Of a stretch of DNA of 46,755 nucleotides, positions 1 through 8,132 are shown in pieces (position 1 is the stretch's first letter; each line of letters begins with the position of its first letter). Origin of the DNA: Planctomycetota bacterium (GTDB lineage Bacteria > Planctomycetota > UBA1135 > GCA-002686595). The DNA lies in assembly GCA_021730845.1 (NCBI GenBank), contig JAKFYL010000065.1, positions 1 to 46,755 on the forward strand. Direction: 5' to 3'. The notes under the pieces were generated by a model, which did no database searches, was not told the DNA's origin, and saw only the letters and a list, made by a program, of their open reading frames with translations. Both the position numbers and the translations under genes were made by a program.

Positions 1-2529
1 GTGGAAATCGAATCCTGCTCGCGCGGAAGCTTCGCGGTCGAGGGATGTGCCAAACCACGTGAGCGCGACCAGCAGCGTCGCCTTCCCGTTCGGCATCGAG
101 CGAATTTCCTGTCCCACGTCGTGACCGTTCATCCTGGGCATGCCGATGTCGCAAAACACCAACTGCGGTCGAAAACTGGCGAACTCCGACAGCCCCTGAG
201 CCCCAGAAAGGGCCGTACGAACATCGTGCCCACCAACGCGCAAGAGCATCGATAGGCTAACGGCCGAGTCTTCGTTGTCGTCGATGACCAAGATGCGCAG
301 CGGTTCGCTAGACGTCGCTACGGGCTTGTCCGCTGGTTTGCGCGCCGCGCTGCCGGACGCCGCGGCGGGCAAGCGCACCTGAAACTCGCTTCCGGTCCCT
401 GGTCCTTCGCTGTGGACTTGAACGCTGCCTTTGTGAAGCGCGACCAAGCGCTTCACCAGCGTCAACCCGATCCCGAGCCCCCCCTCGACGCGCTCTGATC
501 TTCCGCCGCCTTGCATGAACATATCCCAGATTCTCGAACGCATGCCGACCGGAATCCCCTGACCCGTGTCGTGCACGCTAATCTTGAATTCCGCGCCCTC
601 GCGCTCCACAGTTAGCCAAATGGAAGCCCCTTCGCCACTGTACTTGTGGGCGTTGTTCAGCAAGTTGGTTACGACCTGCATCAGCCGATCGTAGTCGCCG
701 TCGATCCAAGCCGGCGTTGGGGGAAGCGAAACGAACAAGCGCTGCCGTTTGGCCAGGATTGCCGGCAGCGCTTGGTCCGCAGCGTGGCGCATGGGTTCGC
801 GCAAATCGATGCGCTGGACTCGCAGCTCGAGCTTGCCCTGGCTGATGCGGCTAATGTCAAGCAGGTCGTCGATTAGCCGCGTCATGTGTTTGATCTGTCG
901 TTCAATGAACTCAAACGCTTGCGGAGCGTGCTCGGGCCCACCCTGTTTCAGCAATTCCAGCCCGTTGCGCAAGGGTGCCAGAGGATTGCGCAGCTCGTGA
1001 GCCAAGAGCGCGACAAATTCGCTGTTCCTTTGGACTGCCTCGCGCTGCGCCTGTTCGGCTTGCTTGCGAAGTTGGATGTCGTAGTTCATCGCGACCCACT
1101 CGCGCACGGTTCCATCCTCGTCGATTACGGGGACGGCACGCGTCGCCGTCCACAGGTAGGCGCCATCCGCGAGCCGCAGGCGAAACTCTCCGTAATAGGG
1201 CTGCTGCTTGGCGACGGCTTCCTTCCATGCCGTGCGGACGTGTTCTTGGTCTTCGGGATGGACTGCTCGCAGCCATCCGTCGCCCACCCATTCTTCGTAG
1301 GATTGCCCGGTCGCAGCTCTCCAGCTGGGGGAGTCTTCACGAGTGCGGCCAGAGGCTTCCGTCGTCCACACGATCTGAGAGGAAGCCGCAACCAACGACT
1401 GGAAGCGCATGACCCCGCGCGCCAACGCTTGGTCTCGCTCTCGCTGCTCCCTCGTGTCTCGCAACACGATGATCGACCCCTGCGAAACTTTGGAGTGCCC
1501 ACCCAGCGGGGCAGCGGTGCCGTCGACGGGCAAGACTCGACCGTCGGCCAGGCGAATCGTGGCTGCTCCGTTTGTTCGATGGACCCCCCCCTCTTTCTGC
1601 GCGCGGTCGAGGATCGACTCGCGGCTTGAGCTGGCGGATTCGTCGATGAACTGAAGGATGTCCGTCAGTGGTGTGCCGAGCTTTTCGTTGCCAACCGAAA
1701 GGACGGCTTGGCACGCAGGATTGCAAAAAGTCAGCCGGCCTTGATCGTCCGTGACGATGACCGCGTCACCAATGCTGGACAAGGCGTTGCGGAAGCGATC
1801 CTCGGCTGCACTCGAAGCACGCGCCACACTCTCCCGCAATCGATCAAATCGCGCTACGAAGAAGTACACGGCCGAGAGGAGCAGAACGCTTGAAATGGTT
1901 ACGCTGCTCTCCAAAATGAGTGCTGCGCTAGAGCTCTTGCGAGCGGAGCGGGTGCGTGCTAGTAGCAGATCCTGCTCGTGCGACTCGATTTCTTGGATCT
2001 GCATGAGAGCCAGATCCATAAATTGCTTGCCCTCCCCGGTTCGCACCATGCGGGCGGCGCCTTCGAGGTCGCTCTGCTTGGCGGTTTCCAGCAAGCGCTT
2101 CAAGTGTGCGAATGTGGCCTTGACGGTCGCAGCCAGATCGCGAACCCGCGCGCTTTGCAGCGCGTCATATTGTGCCAGGCTTTCCAACTGCGCCATCTCA
2201 GCCTCGATTTTCTGGATGGCGGCTTCGTAGGGTTCCAGAAATTCGGGATTGCCCGCCACTACGAAGCTTCGCACACCGGTTTCAGCGGCTGTCACCACGC
2301 TACTCACCAAACGACCCTGGGAAATCATGTGGTGAGCATGAATGATCAGTTCCGAATTCTTGCGCACCTTCTGGGTGTAATGCAAATCAAGCCATCCACC
2401 GCCCGCGGCGAGCGCCATCAAGAACAGAAAGCTCAATTGAATTCTGGCGTTCAGCGCGAAGCTCGGCCCGCGCGAGAAACGGTGAAAATCGAGGCGCTTG
2501 AAAAAGCGAGCCGCTCGGCGGTTAGGCAT
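1..2529 (-). CDS. Hybrid sensor histidine kinase: CHASE3, two PAS, HisKA, HATPase, receiver (C-terminus cut by window edge)
   Basis: Membrane sensor kinase with its own receiver domain; 843 codons are visible and the frame runs off the left edge inside the receiver. From the start MPNRRAARFF there is a first membrane segment (about residues 30-45) and a CHASE3 sensor region containing TGVRSFVVAGNPEFLEPYEA. A second membrane segment lies near 190-210. Two PAS domains follow (first begins SSIGDAVIVTDDQG). The HisKA H-box is LAHELRNPLAP with His near residue 511. The ATPase shows N-box NNAHKYS, G1 DTGQGIP and G2 GLGIGL. The receiver has acidic pocket VIDDNEDS and phospho-acceptor Asp in FCDIGMPRMNG near 794. 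An alternative in-frame ATG lies 39 bases upstream (2568); neither start has a good ribosome-binding site. It follows another kinase on the same strand, 270 bases away. The signal sensed is unknown. Confidence 0.93.
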   Translation of the reverse strand, partial: MPNRRAARFFKRLDFHRFSRGPSFALNARIQLSFLFLMALAAGGGWLDLHYTQKVRKNSELIIHAHHMISQGRLVSSVVTAAETGVRSFVVAGNPEFLEPYEAAIQKIEAEMAQLESLAQYDALQSARVRDLAATVKATFAHLKRLLETAKQSDLEGAARMVRTGEGKQFMDLALMQIQEIESHEQDLLLARTRSARKSSSAALILESSVTISSVLLLSAVYFFVARFDRLRESVARASSAAEDRFRNALSSIGDAVIVTDDQGRLTFCNPACQAVLSVGNEKLGTPLTDILQFIDESASSSRESILDRAQKEGGVHRTNGAATIRLADGRVLPVDGTAAPLGGHSKVSQGSIIVLRDTREQRERDQALARGVMRFQSLVAASSQIVWTTEASGRTREDSPSWRAATGQSYEEWVGDGWLRAVHPEDQEHVRTAWKEAVAKQQPYYGEFRLRLADGAYLWTATRAVPVIDEDGTVREWVAMNYDIQLRKQAEQAQREAVQRNSEFVALLAHELRNPLAPLRNGLELLKQGGPEHAPQAFEFIERQIKHMTRLIDDLLDISRISQGKLELRVQRIDLREPMRHAADQALPAILAKRQRLFVSLPPTPAWIDGDYDRLMQVVTNLLNNAHKYSGEGASIWLTVEREGAEFKISVHDTGQGIPVGMRSRIWDMFMQGGGRSERVEGGLGIGLTLVKRLVALHKGSVQVHSEGPGTGSEFQVRLPAAASGSAARKPADKPVATSSEPLRILVIDDNEDSAVSLSMLLRVGGHDVRTALSGAQGLSEFASFRPQLVFCDIGMPRMNGHDVGQEIRSMPNGKATLLVALTWFGTSLDREASARAGFDFH

Positions 2530-2799
2530 GGGGTGTTCCCAAAGGGCCGCAGTCCCCACTCGCTGCATCGTGTTGCACGCACGACTACGGGCGGGGATCT
2601 ACCGCAGGTGGTTAGATGGCGGCTGCAGGCACACACCAACAGCTACGCTCCCGGAGTATAGCAAACTGTATGCTTTTCTACGCTTGGCGCCAGTTTCCGC
2701 CCGGATACCAAACGCGCTTTTCGCGGCGCTGCGCTTGCGTACGATGCTCGGCCGCGCAGCGTCAGCTTGCAGTAGTCGATGCAGGCCATCTTTCCGCGG

Positions 2800-3651
2800 T
2801 TAGGCCTGCTTGGGCAGGCTCAGGCGCATGCTTGCACCCGTGCCGAGGGTACCGATCAGCGTAAGGGCCCCACCATGTGCCTCCAAAATTGCTTCTGCCA
2901 GCCCAAGCCCCATGGCGCATTCTGTTCGCGCCGAGCCTCGGCCGTGAATCAAGAACTCTTGCAGGGTCACTGGCTTTCGCGGAATTGCTTGCTGCGCGCC
3001 GCTGTCGCCGCATTCGAAATCGAGCAGCAACTCGGAACTCAAGCAGGCGATTGATACTTGGGCTTCAGCGATCAGAGCGTTGCGAGCGTCGGCCAAGGCG
3101 GCTACAAAGGCCTTCCATGCAAAGCCCACGATCTCTGCGTCCACATCGCAAACTGCGGCAAGTGAGCCGGGCCCGAGCTTCACGGATCGCGACCCGCCGT
3201 AAAAGTCCAGCACGGACCGGGCCAACAACAGAACATCAACGTCCGCAAAATGCAAGGGGCGGCTCGCGAGTTCAGAGGCAGTGGCCAGTCCCTGTACCAT
3301 CCGAGCGGCACAGGCGGCATTGCTGCGAATGCGTTGGCTGAGGTCGGCGATCGCTTCGTGGTCCATCACATGGCCCGACTCGAGTACGGCCGCGTAGTTC
3401 ACGATCGCGCCTAGAGGAGTTCGCAGATCGTGGGACAACGACCGTCGGACCCGTTCCAGAAAGGCCCCGCTTCGTTTGTCGAAACCGCTCAGCTTATGTT
3501 GGAGCATTGCCCTGATCTTCTGACGCGCGGACGCCTTTCGCAAGGTAGAATCACCAAACGCTGCGACCGAGCGGGCTCTACTGCCATCGAGAGCCGAAAC
3601 GGACCCTTGGATCTGCGAATGAGCTTGGCGAGGCACGAAGTCCAGCGCCAA
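2800..3651 (-). CDS. Small soluble histidine kinase with a degenerate ATPase N-box
   Basis: A 283-residue protein without PAS, receiver or membrane segments. The phosphorylation box reads LSHDLRTPLGAI with His near residue 74, inside a typical dimerisation helix pair. The C-terminal half ends like an ATPase domain (GLGLAEAILEAHGG, then GASMRLSLP), but the region expected to hold the Asn-rich N-box reads AALADARNALIAEA, so ATP binding may be altered. The open frame begins at a TTG (3651) with a GTG five codons later; neither start has a convincing ribosome-binding site. It lies 68 bases after the DUF1328 gene and downstream of the sigma-54 activator on the same strand, so it is a natural candidate kinase for that regulator. 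That pairing is inferred only from gene order. Confidence 0.8.
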   Translation of the reverse strand: MALDFVPRQAHSQIQGSVSALDGSRARSVAAFGDSTLRKASARQKIRAMLQHKLSGFDKRSGAFLERVRRSLSHDLRTPLGAIVNYAAVLESGHVMDHEAIADLSQRIRSNAACAARMVQGLATASELASRPLHFADVDVLLLARSVLDFYGGSRSVKLGPGSLAAVCDVDAEIVGFAWKAFVAALADARNALIAEAQVSIACLSSELLLDFECGDSGAQQAIPRKPVTLQEFLIHGRGSARTECAMGLGLAEAILEAHGGALTLIGTLGTGASMRLSLPKQA

Positions 3652-3719
3652 CAGGCCCGGACCGGAATTAACCCCCGCAGGCAGCCTAGTCTAAGCTGCG
3701 GTTGGAGATGCACCCGCCT

Positions 3720-3899
3720 TCAGGGGACCAAGGGCTTCCTCCCCGTTACCAAGCCAGCAAGCAAGGATAGCACGAACAGGACCACGAATACCCAAAAAAG
3801 AGTCGTGGCGATTCCCGAAGCAGCGCCTGCAATGCCACCGAACCCCAAAAAAGCGGCGATGATTGCGACAATGAAGAATGCCAACGCGTAGCGCAACAT
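3720..3899 (-). CDS. DUF1328 (YtjA-type) small membrane protein
   Basis: A 59-residue protein of two hydrophobic helices, starting [20 protein letters not shown] and ending [10 protein letters not shown]. The pattern [22 protein letters not shown]...AGIA matches the DUF1328 family, small inner-membrane proteins often found beside CsbD, PRC-barrel and DUF883 genes. A longer open frame extends upstream to 4079, but the upstream part is charged and unlike the family. The ATG at 3899 is preceded by GGAGAG at good spacing, which decides the start. A sigma-54-type promoter lies about 100 bases upstream on the same strand. Molecular function is not known for the family; a role in envelope stress is inferred from context. 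Confidence 0.9.
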   Translation of the reverse strand: MLRYALAFFIVAIIAAFLGFGGIAGAASGIATTLFWVFVVLFVLSLLAGLVTGRKPLVP

Positions 3900-4000
3900 G
3901 AAATCTCTCCGATTGTGGACGGACGTGTTTCTAAGTGGATGAAAAACGGTGTGGTACCGAGGCGCCTGGCGATCGCTCGCCTGGACCGTCATCGCATCCA

Positions 4001-4015
4001 GCACGAAACGTGCCA
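4001..4015 (-). promoter_or_regulatory. Sigma-54 promoter for the DUF1328 gene
   Basis: On the minus strand the sequence reads TGGCACG-TTTC-GTGC, with GG and GC separated by exactly 10 bases. The -24 element is a perfect consensus; the -12 element has one mismatch (GTGC for TTGC). The predicted start near 3989 gives a leader of about 90 bases before the ATG at 3899. The activator gene ends 61 bases upstream, so the promoter can act independently of it. Confidence 0.7.
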
Positions 4016-4075
4016 CGCCTTTTGCTCGGTTCCTGCCCCACCAGACACGCGCGAACGCGCGCTTTCTACAAATGG

Positions 4076-5449
4076 TCACGCTAGGGGCGAGGCTTCGTAG
4101 ACACTCAAGCGTGTGTACAGGGTCTTCAGGCTGATGCCGAGCGCACGTGCCGCAGCGGCCTTGTCGCCATTGAAATGCAGCAAGGTAGCCTTGATCAGGG
4201 TGCGCTCGGCGTCCGCAATCGAAGCGCCAACCGGCACCGTGATCACGTTTCCGGGCGCGCTGGCCAAGTGGTCACCGGCGAACCCCGCTGCGGCATCCTC
4301 CGCGCGCAACAAATCCCCGGCCAGAATGTACGCGCGGTGCACCGCATTGCGAAGCTCACGCGCATTCCCGCGCCACTCCTGCTGGTTCAACAAGTCTAGC
4401 GCTCCGGGAGCCCAGCGCTTGTCGGTATGATTCGATGCGTTGTGGCCGTCGAGGAAATGCTGCGCGAGTAGCGCGACATCGCCAGCGCGCTCGCGTAACG
4501 GCGGTAGTCGAATCGGGAATACTGCCAACCGGAAGTACAAGTCTTCGCGCAGCTTCCCGCACTCGATTGCAGTTTTCGGGTTGCGATTGGTGGCAGCCAA
4601 GACGCGCACATCCGTCTGCACCGAGTCCGCGCTGCCGAGGCGTTGCACTCGCCCGGTTTCCAACACCCGCAACAGCTTGACTTGAAGTTGCAGCGGCATT
4701 TCGGTGATTTCATCGAGGAACAACGTGCCGCCGTTGGCGCGCTCGAAAAACCCACGGTGTTGGCGATCGGCACCAGTAAAGCTGCCTTTCTCATGCCCGA
4801 ACAGTTCGCTTTCTATCAGACTCTCCGGGATCGAACCGCAGTTCACGGCAATCAGGGGCCCCGACTTGCGCTGGCTCAAATCATGCAGCGCCTGAGCAAC
4901 GATTTCCTTACCTGTACCGCTTTCACCTTCGATCAAGACACTGGCCTTTGTCGGAGCAACCCGCTGGATCATGTCGAAAATGGGCTGCATCGCGGGAGAA
5001 CGGCCCACGATCGGTCCAAGGCGCCCCCGTTCACGCAGCGCGGAGCGCAGATCGACAACCTCGCGTGCGAGCTGTCGAACGCGGGTCACACGTGATAGCG
5101 TCGCTTGCAGTGCACTCTGGTCGAGCGGCTTCGTCAAATAGTCTGCTGCACCGCGGCGCAGTGCGTCCACCGCGGCATCCACTGACGCGTAGCCGGTGAT
5201 CATGACGACTTCGACGCCTGGGGGACGGGCGGGATCTTCCAATAGATCGGAACCGCATCCATCCGGCAAATCCTGGTCGGCCATGACAGCATCGAACGGC
5301 TGCGCCTTGAGCGCTTCGCGAGCATCAGCAAGCCGGTCGCATTGATGCACTTCGTGGCCAAGTCCAACCAAAAGCCGTGCAAAGCTATCGCGAAAACTCT
5401 GGTCGTCATCCACCACGAGCAGCTTGAGCAAAGTAAGAATTTTGGTCAT
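4076..5449 (-). CDS. NtrC-family sigma-54-dependent response regulator
   Basis: A 457-residue activator with three parts. The receiver (about 1-120) has acidic pocket VVDDDQS, phospho-acceptor Asp58 in MADQDLPDG and Lys107 in YLTKPLD. The AAA+ domain (about 145-385) shows Walker A GESGTGKE (175-182), the sigma-54 contact loop as GSFTGA (222-227, Ser replacing the usual Ala), Walker B GTLFLDE and an arginine-finger region REDLYFRL. A Fis-type helix-turn-helix closes the protein ([17 protein letters not shown]). The start was placed at [10 protein letters not shown] because the 29 residues available upstream do not resemble a receiver. It is divergent from the PRC-barrel gene, which has a near-perfect sigma-54 promoter, and similar promoters lie before several nearby genes. 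It is therefore the likely master regulator of this cluster. Confidence 0.95.
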   Translation of the reverse strand: MTKILTLLKLLVVDDDQSFRDSFARLLVGLGHEVHQCDRLADAREALKAQPFDAVMADQDLPDGCGSDLLEDPARPPGVEVVMITGYASVDAAVDALRRGAADYLTKPLDQSALQATLSRVTRVRQLAREVVDLRSALRERGRLGPIVGRSPAMQPIFDMIQRVAPTKASVLIEGESGTGKEIVAQALHDLSQRKSGPLIAVNCGSIPESLIESELFGHEKGSFTGADRQHRGFFERANGGTLFLDEITEMPLQLQVKLLRVLETGRVQRLGSADSVQTDVRVLAATNRNPKTAIECGKLREDLYFRLAVFPIRLPPLRERAGDVALLAQHFLDGHNASNHTDKRWAPGALDLLNQQEWRGNARELRNAVHRAYILAGDLLRAEDAAAGFAGDHLASAPGNVITVPVGASIADAERTLIKATLLHFNGDKAAAARALGISLKTLYTRLSVYEASPLA

Positions 5450-5592
5450 GGGAGATTCCGCGTGATGAGGTTTCGCATAGTATCGCATTTGCGACCCGCC
5501 GACACACGATTGGCACGAAAGTGACGAAAGCATCACGGAAGCAATGTGTGGAAGTTGCTACGCAACGCCGCCTGAGGGGGCTTGCCTGGGGC

Positions 5593-5607
5593 TGGCACGA
5601 TGATTGC
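5593..5607 (+). promoter_or_regulatory. Sigma-54 promoter for the PRC-barrel gene
   Basis: The sequence TGGCACG-ATGA-TTGC matches the -24/-12 consensus with the required 10 bases between GG and GC. The predicted start near 5619 gives a leader of about 79 bases before the ATG at 5698. It lies in the divergent space between the NtrC-type activator and the PRC-barrel gene. Two dyads upstream, TCGCATTTGCGA and GTTGCTACGCAAC, could be activator sites, but this is a guess. Confidence 0.85.
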
Positions 5608-5697
5608 CAGTCGCTTGCCGGCCCGTAGTTGCACGCCATTTGTATGCGTCGATGCGCGGCAGTTTAGATCCTCAACTCATTTCATGGAGATAGCTTT

Positions 5698-6561
5698 ATG
5701 ATGTTTCTATTACCGATCTTGGCTGCGGCTGCTTGCATGGTTGGGCAGACCGGTTCCGCGAATCAGAGCGCAACAGCCACGCCTCGAGAGGCGATCACGA
5801 ACCATGTACTGGCACCGGCCGGCAAAGTCCTCGGACTTTCGGTACACAACAATTCTGAGAAGAACCTGGGCGAAATTGGCGATCTGCTGATCGACCCTCG
5901 CACTGGAGAGCTTCGCTACGCGGTTCTGGAAGTTGGCGGATTCCTTGGAATGGGAGAAGCCCAGCGAATCGTACCGTGGGCCTACGTTCAGGTCATGCCC
6001 AACGAGAAGGAACTGAGCAAGTTCCACGCTGGCACGAGCCTCACGGAAGCTCAAGTGAAAGCCGCCCCGACTTTCAAATCAGGCGAAGTCTACGGCGAGG
6101 ACTTGGATCGTCGCGTGGAAGCCACTTTCGGTTCGCATCGAGATTGGGCCTACCACGGCGAGGGCAAGCCGACGTTTGTCAAAGCTAGCGATTTGAAAGT
6201 GCGACTCAAGGACGCCACGGGACGTGAAATTGGCGAAGTCGAAAGCCTGGTCCTGGCGCCGCAGAATGCCTGTGTTGCCTATGCGGTCCTCGACACCGCG
6301 AAGGAAGCGGGTGACAAGAGTGTTGCAGTGCCATGGAGCGAAATTCGCTACGCGTACGACCCGCAAGGCAAACTGGGCGCAAACACGACGATCGAATTGA
6401 GCCGTTTCGCGAACGCTCCGGAATACGACTCCAAGGACTGGAAGCGCATGTCCGGCACGCCCTGGATGAACGAGATTTGCAGCTACTACAGCTGCGAGCC
6501 GTTCTGGAAGTCGTCGCGCTTTGCTTCGGCGCGCAAGCTACCCGATCCCAAATCCCCGTAG
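5698..6561 (+). CDS. Exported PRC-barrel protein with two PRC domains
   Basis: A 287-residue protein starting with a hydrophobic signal sequence (MMFLLPILAAAACMVGQTGS), so probably periplasmic or membrane-attached. Two PRC-barrel repeats follow: one around residues 45-105 (GKVLGLSVHNNSEKNLGEIG, then GGFLGMGEAQRIVPW) and one around 160-225 (ASDLKVRLKDATGREIGEVE, then AVPWSEIRY). The C-terminus has a short Cys-containing tail (CSYYSCEPFW) resembling that of the second PRC-barrel protein at 23165-24064 (SYYSQPKYW). GGAGATA precedes the ATG at good spacing. It is the first gene behind a near-perfect sigma-54 promoter and is followed by CsbD. PRC barrels commonly mediate protein or surface interactions; the precise role here is unknown. 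Confidence 0.92.
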   Translation: MMFLLPILAAAACMVGQTGSANQSATATPREAITNHVLAPAGKVLGLSVHNNSEKNLGEIGDLLIDPRTGELRYAVLEVGGFLGMGEAQRIVPWAYVQVMPNEKELSKFHAGTSLTEAQVKAAPTFKSGEVYGEDLDRRVEATFGSHRDWAYHGEGKPTFVKASDLKVRLKDATGREIGEVESLVLAPQNACVAYAVLDTAKEAGDKSVAVPWSEIRYAYDPQGKLGANTTIELSRFANAPEYDSKDWKRMSGTPWMNEICSYYSCEPFWKSSRFASARKLPDPKSP

Positions 6562-6567
6562 TGAGGC

Positions 6568-6583
6568 GATGGCTTTAGCCATC
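6568..6583. repeat. Short inverted repeat between the PRC-barrel gene and csbD
   Basis: GATGGCT and AGCCATC form a perfect 7-base dyad with a TT centre, or a 6-base stem with a 4-base loop. It lies 7 bases after the PRC-barrel stop codon. There is no T-run, so it may be an RNA-stabilising stem or a small genome repeat rather than a terminator. Confidence 0.5.
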
Positions 6584-6623
6584 CCTAATTCAATTTGAGA
6601 ACCACTGTAACTAGGAGAATGCT

Positions 6624-6860
6624 ATGAACTGGGACAAAATCGAAGCAAACTGGAAAGTGTTGTCGGGCAAGGCCCGCGAACGATGGGGCAAACTGACCGA
6701 CGACGACATCGACAAGATCGCCGGCAAGCGCGAACAGCTCGAGGGCCGACTTCAAGCTTTGTACGGCACGGGCCGCGAAGAAACGAAGCGGCAAGTCGAT
6801 GATTTTCTCATGCGATTCGGCGCGGAACCGGAAGTTCGGGACCAACAACGCTCGGCCTAG
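6624..6860 (+). CDS. CsbD-like stress protein
   Basis: A 78-residue, highly charged helical protein starting MNWDKIEANWKVLSGKARER and continuing with GKLTDDDIDKIAGKREQLEG. This is the characteristic CsbD pattern (W-x2-IE-x-NWK...GK...WGKLTDDD...I-x-GK-x-QL-x-G). CsbD proteins are small, soluble and strongly induced under general stress in many bacteria; their biochemical role is unresolved. AGGAG precedes the ATG at good spacing. It lies 62 bases after the PRC-barrel gene with no promoter seen between them, so co-transcription from the sigma-54 promoter at 5593 is likely. A strong hairpin terminator follows directly. Confidence 0.95.
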   Translation: MNWDKIEANWKVLSGKARERWGKLTDDDIDKIAGKREQLEGRLQALYGTGREETKRQVDDFLMRFGAEPEVRDQQRSA

Positions 6861-6871
6861 TGACTATTCCT

Positions 6872-6908
6872 GGCGGGGTGGGCTGTGGAGCCTGCCCCGC
6901 CGCTTTTA
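6872..6908 (+). terminator. Rho-independent terminator after csbD
   Basis: GGCGGGG (6872-6878) pairs with CCCCGCC (6895-6901), with inner GGCT/AGCC pairing, and is followed by GCTTTTA. It starts 11 bases after the CsbD stop codon. It would end the PRC-barrel/CsbD transcript. Confidence 0.8.
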
Positions 6909-7124
6909 TGCCCAGCACATGCTCGGCCCAAAAGAGCGGAATGAAGCTGGCGGTCCCGCGCGTGCGTGACATTGCACCGATGGGGAAAGGAGAAGAGTGC
7001 GGCGCTCATCCTCACCCGTTCAAGTTCAACGGATCCGTTGCGGCCAGAGCGGCGCCCAAGAGTGGACGGCAGCGGTGCTGACCGATCTATGACGGCCACT
7101 TGTAGAAATGATCATCCGCAGGCT

Positions 7125-7137
7125 TGCAGGGCCTGCA
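7125..7137. promoter_or_regulatory. Perfect dyad upstream of a sigma-54 promoter, possible activator site
   Basis: TGCAGG-G-CCTGCA is a perfect 13-base dyad ending 19 bases before the sigma-54 promoter at 7157. NtrC-type activators bind dyads upstream of their promoters, usually farther away. The rest of the 6909-7156 interval shows no gene I can support. Confidence 0.35.
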
Positions 7138-7156
7138 TCCTCGATGTCCAGCGGAG

Positions 7157-7172
7157 TGGAACGGAAGTTGCT
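7157..7172 (+). promoter_or_regulatory. Sigma-54 promoter for the DUF883 operon
   Basis: TGGAACG-GAAG-TTGCT has a fully matched -12 element, one mismatch in the -24 element and exact GG-N10-GC spacing. The predicted start near 7183 leaves only about 8 bases before the GTG at 7191, which argues for the ATG at 7239 as the DUF883 start. Confidence 0.72.
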
Positions 7173-7238
7173 TGAGAGAAAGTCAGTCACGTGAGACGAC
7201 CGATTCCACCCGTTCCTGGCTACACACGACTTCCTCAA

Positions 7239-7592
7239 ATGAACCAAGCACAAAATCCCATTTCGAATCCGGGTACTTCACGCACGAACAGCTCCGGACG
7301 AGACACGAGTCTGGCCGAACACACCAGCAAGGTAGTCGACGACGTTCGGGAACTCGGGAGTGCCGCCATGGCCAGCGCCAGCGATGCCCTGGGAGCGGCC
7401 AAGCAAAAGGGCAGTGAAGCCGTCGACCACGCCCGCGAACGCGGGCAGCAGTTGATGGAAAAGGGACGCGCAGGCGTCGAGCGGTCTCGCGATCAGATGA
7501 TGGAGTGCGTGGCCGAGAATCCATTCAAGTCCGTGCTCATTGCCGCAGGCGTTGGGGCACTGATCGGCTACGTCATTCGCGGTCGTGAGTGA
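7239..7592 (+). CDS. DUF883 (YqjD/ElaB-type) membrane-anchored protein
   Basis: A protein of 117 residues from ATG 7239, or 133 from GTG 7191. It has an amphipathic, alanine-rich helical body (VVDDVRELGSAAMASASDAL, then AKQKGSEAVDHARERGQQLM) and a single C-terminal membrane segment ending the protein: FKSVLIAAGVGALIGYVIRG. This layout is typical of DUF883 proteins; E. coli YqjD and ElaB are tail-anchored inner-membrane proteins that bind ribosomes in stationary phase. The preceding sigma-54 promoter favours the ATG start. The two following genes match the E. coli yqjE and yqjK positions, suggesting a conserved yqjDEK-like operon. Confidence 0.88.
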   Translation: MNQAQNPISNPGTSRTNSSGRDTSLAEHTSKVVDDVRELGSAAMASASDALGAAKQKGSEAVDHARERGQQLMEKGRAGVERSRDQMMECVAENPFKSVLIAAGVGALIGYVIRGRE

Positions 7593-7664
7593 TCCGATTT
7601 CTTGAAACACCGCTGGCGACGGCCCGGACGATCCCGCCACCAACTTCGACCCCTAACTACCCCT

Positions 7665-8132
7665 ATGACTACGATCGAAGAACGCATGACGAATGGTCCG
7701 CGGCCGCACGCGGCGAACCCTAGGCACTACCCGCTTGAGCTGCACGAAGCGGTTTCGGCCGTGAAGGCCGAATTTCGGGAGGCGCGCGCCGCGCTCGGTC
7801 GAAGCTTGCGCCTCCAACGCAAAGCCCTGCGCTTGGCGGCTTTCGACTCGGCCTACAAAGCCGGCATAGGACTGGTGTACTTCGGCTTGGCTCTGACTAT
7901 GTCCATCGCGGCGGCTCTCCTTGGCCTGAGCGGGCTGCGCGAGGGGCTGGTCGTATGGACGCACGGCGCTTGGTGGGCGGATCTGCTTCTGGCACTGTTT
8001 GTGGCTCTAGCTCTTGCAGCAAGCGCGCTTGCGTTGCGTCGACGCGTATTTCGCTCCATCTTGATTGGTAGCAATCGTGTTTTCCGAGGCGCGCCCGTGT
8101 CGTCGCCAGCCAACCCCCAACCTGCTCGATGA
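7665..8132 (+). CDS. YqjE-like membrane protein (phage holin superfamily III / DUF1469 type)
   Basis: A 155-residue protein with a charged N-terminal part (ELHEAVSAVKAEFREARAAL) and two membrane helices: residues about 66-90 (AGIGLVYFGLALTMSIAAAL) and about 103-123 (WWADLLLALFVALALAASAL). A basic tail follows. The helix-hairpin layout and its position directly after a DUF883 gene match YqjE-type proteins. ATG 7665 was chosen over the frame opening at 7602 because the upstream residues are arginine-rich and unlike the family; no clear ribosome-binding site is present at either. Its stop codon overlaps the next start (ATGA), indicating translational coupling. The family assignment rests on topology and context rather than strong sequence identity. 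Confidence 0.72.
   Translation: MTTIEERMTNGPRPHAANPRHYPLELHEAVSAVKAEFREARAALGRSLRLQRKALRLAAFDSAYKAGIGLVYFGLALTMSIAAALLGLSGLREGLVVWTHGAWWADLLLALFVALALAASALALRRRVFRSILIGSNRVFRGAPVSSPANPQPAR

Noticed and set aside
5511-5525. TGGCACGAAAGTGAC as another sigma-54 promoter
   Set aside because: It has a perfect -24 element, but no GC occurs 10 bases after the GG.
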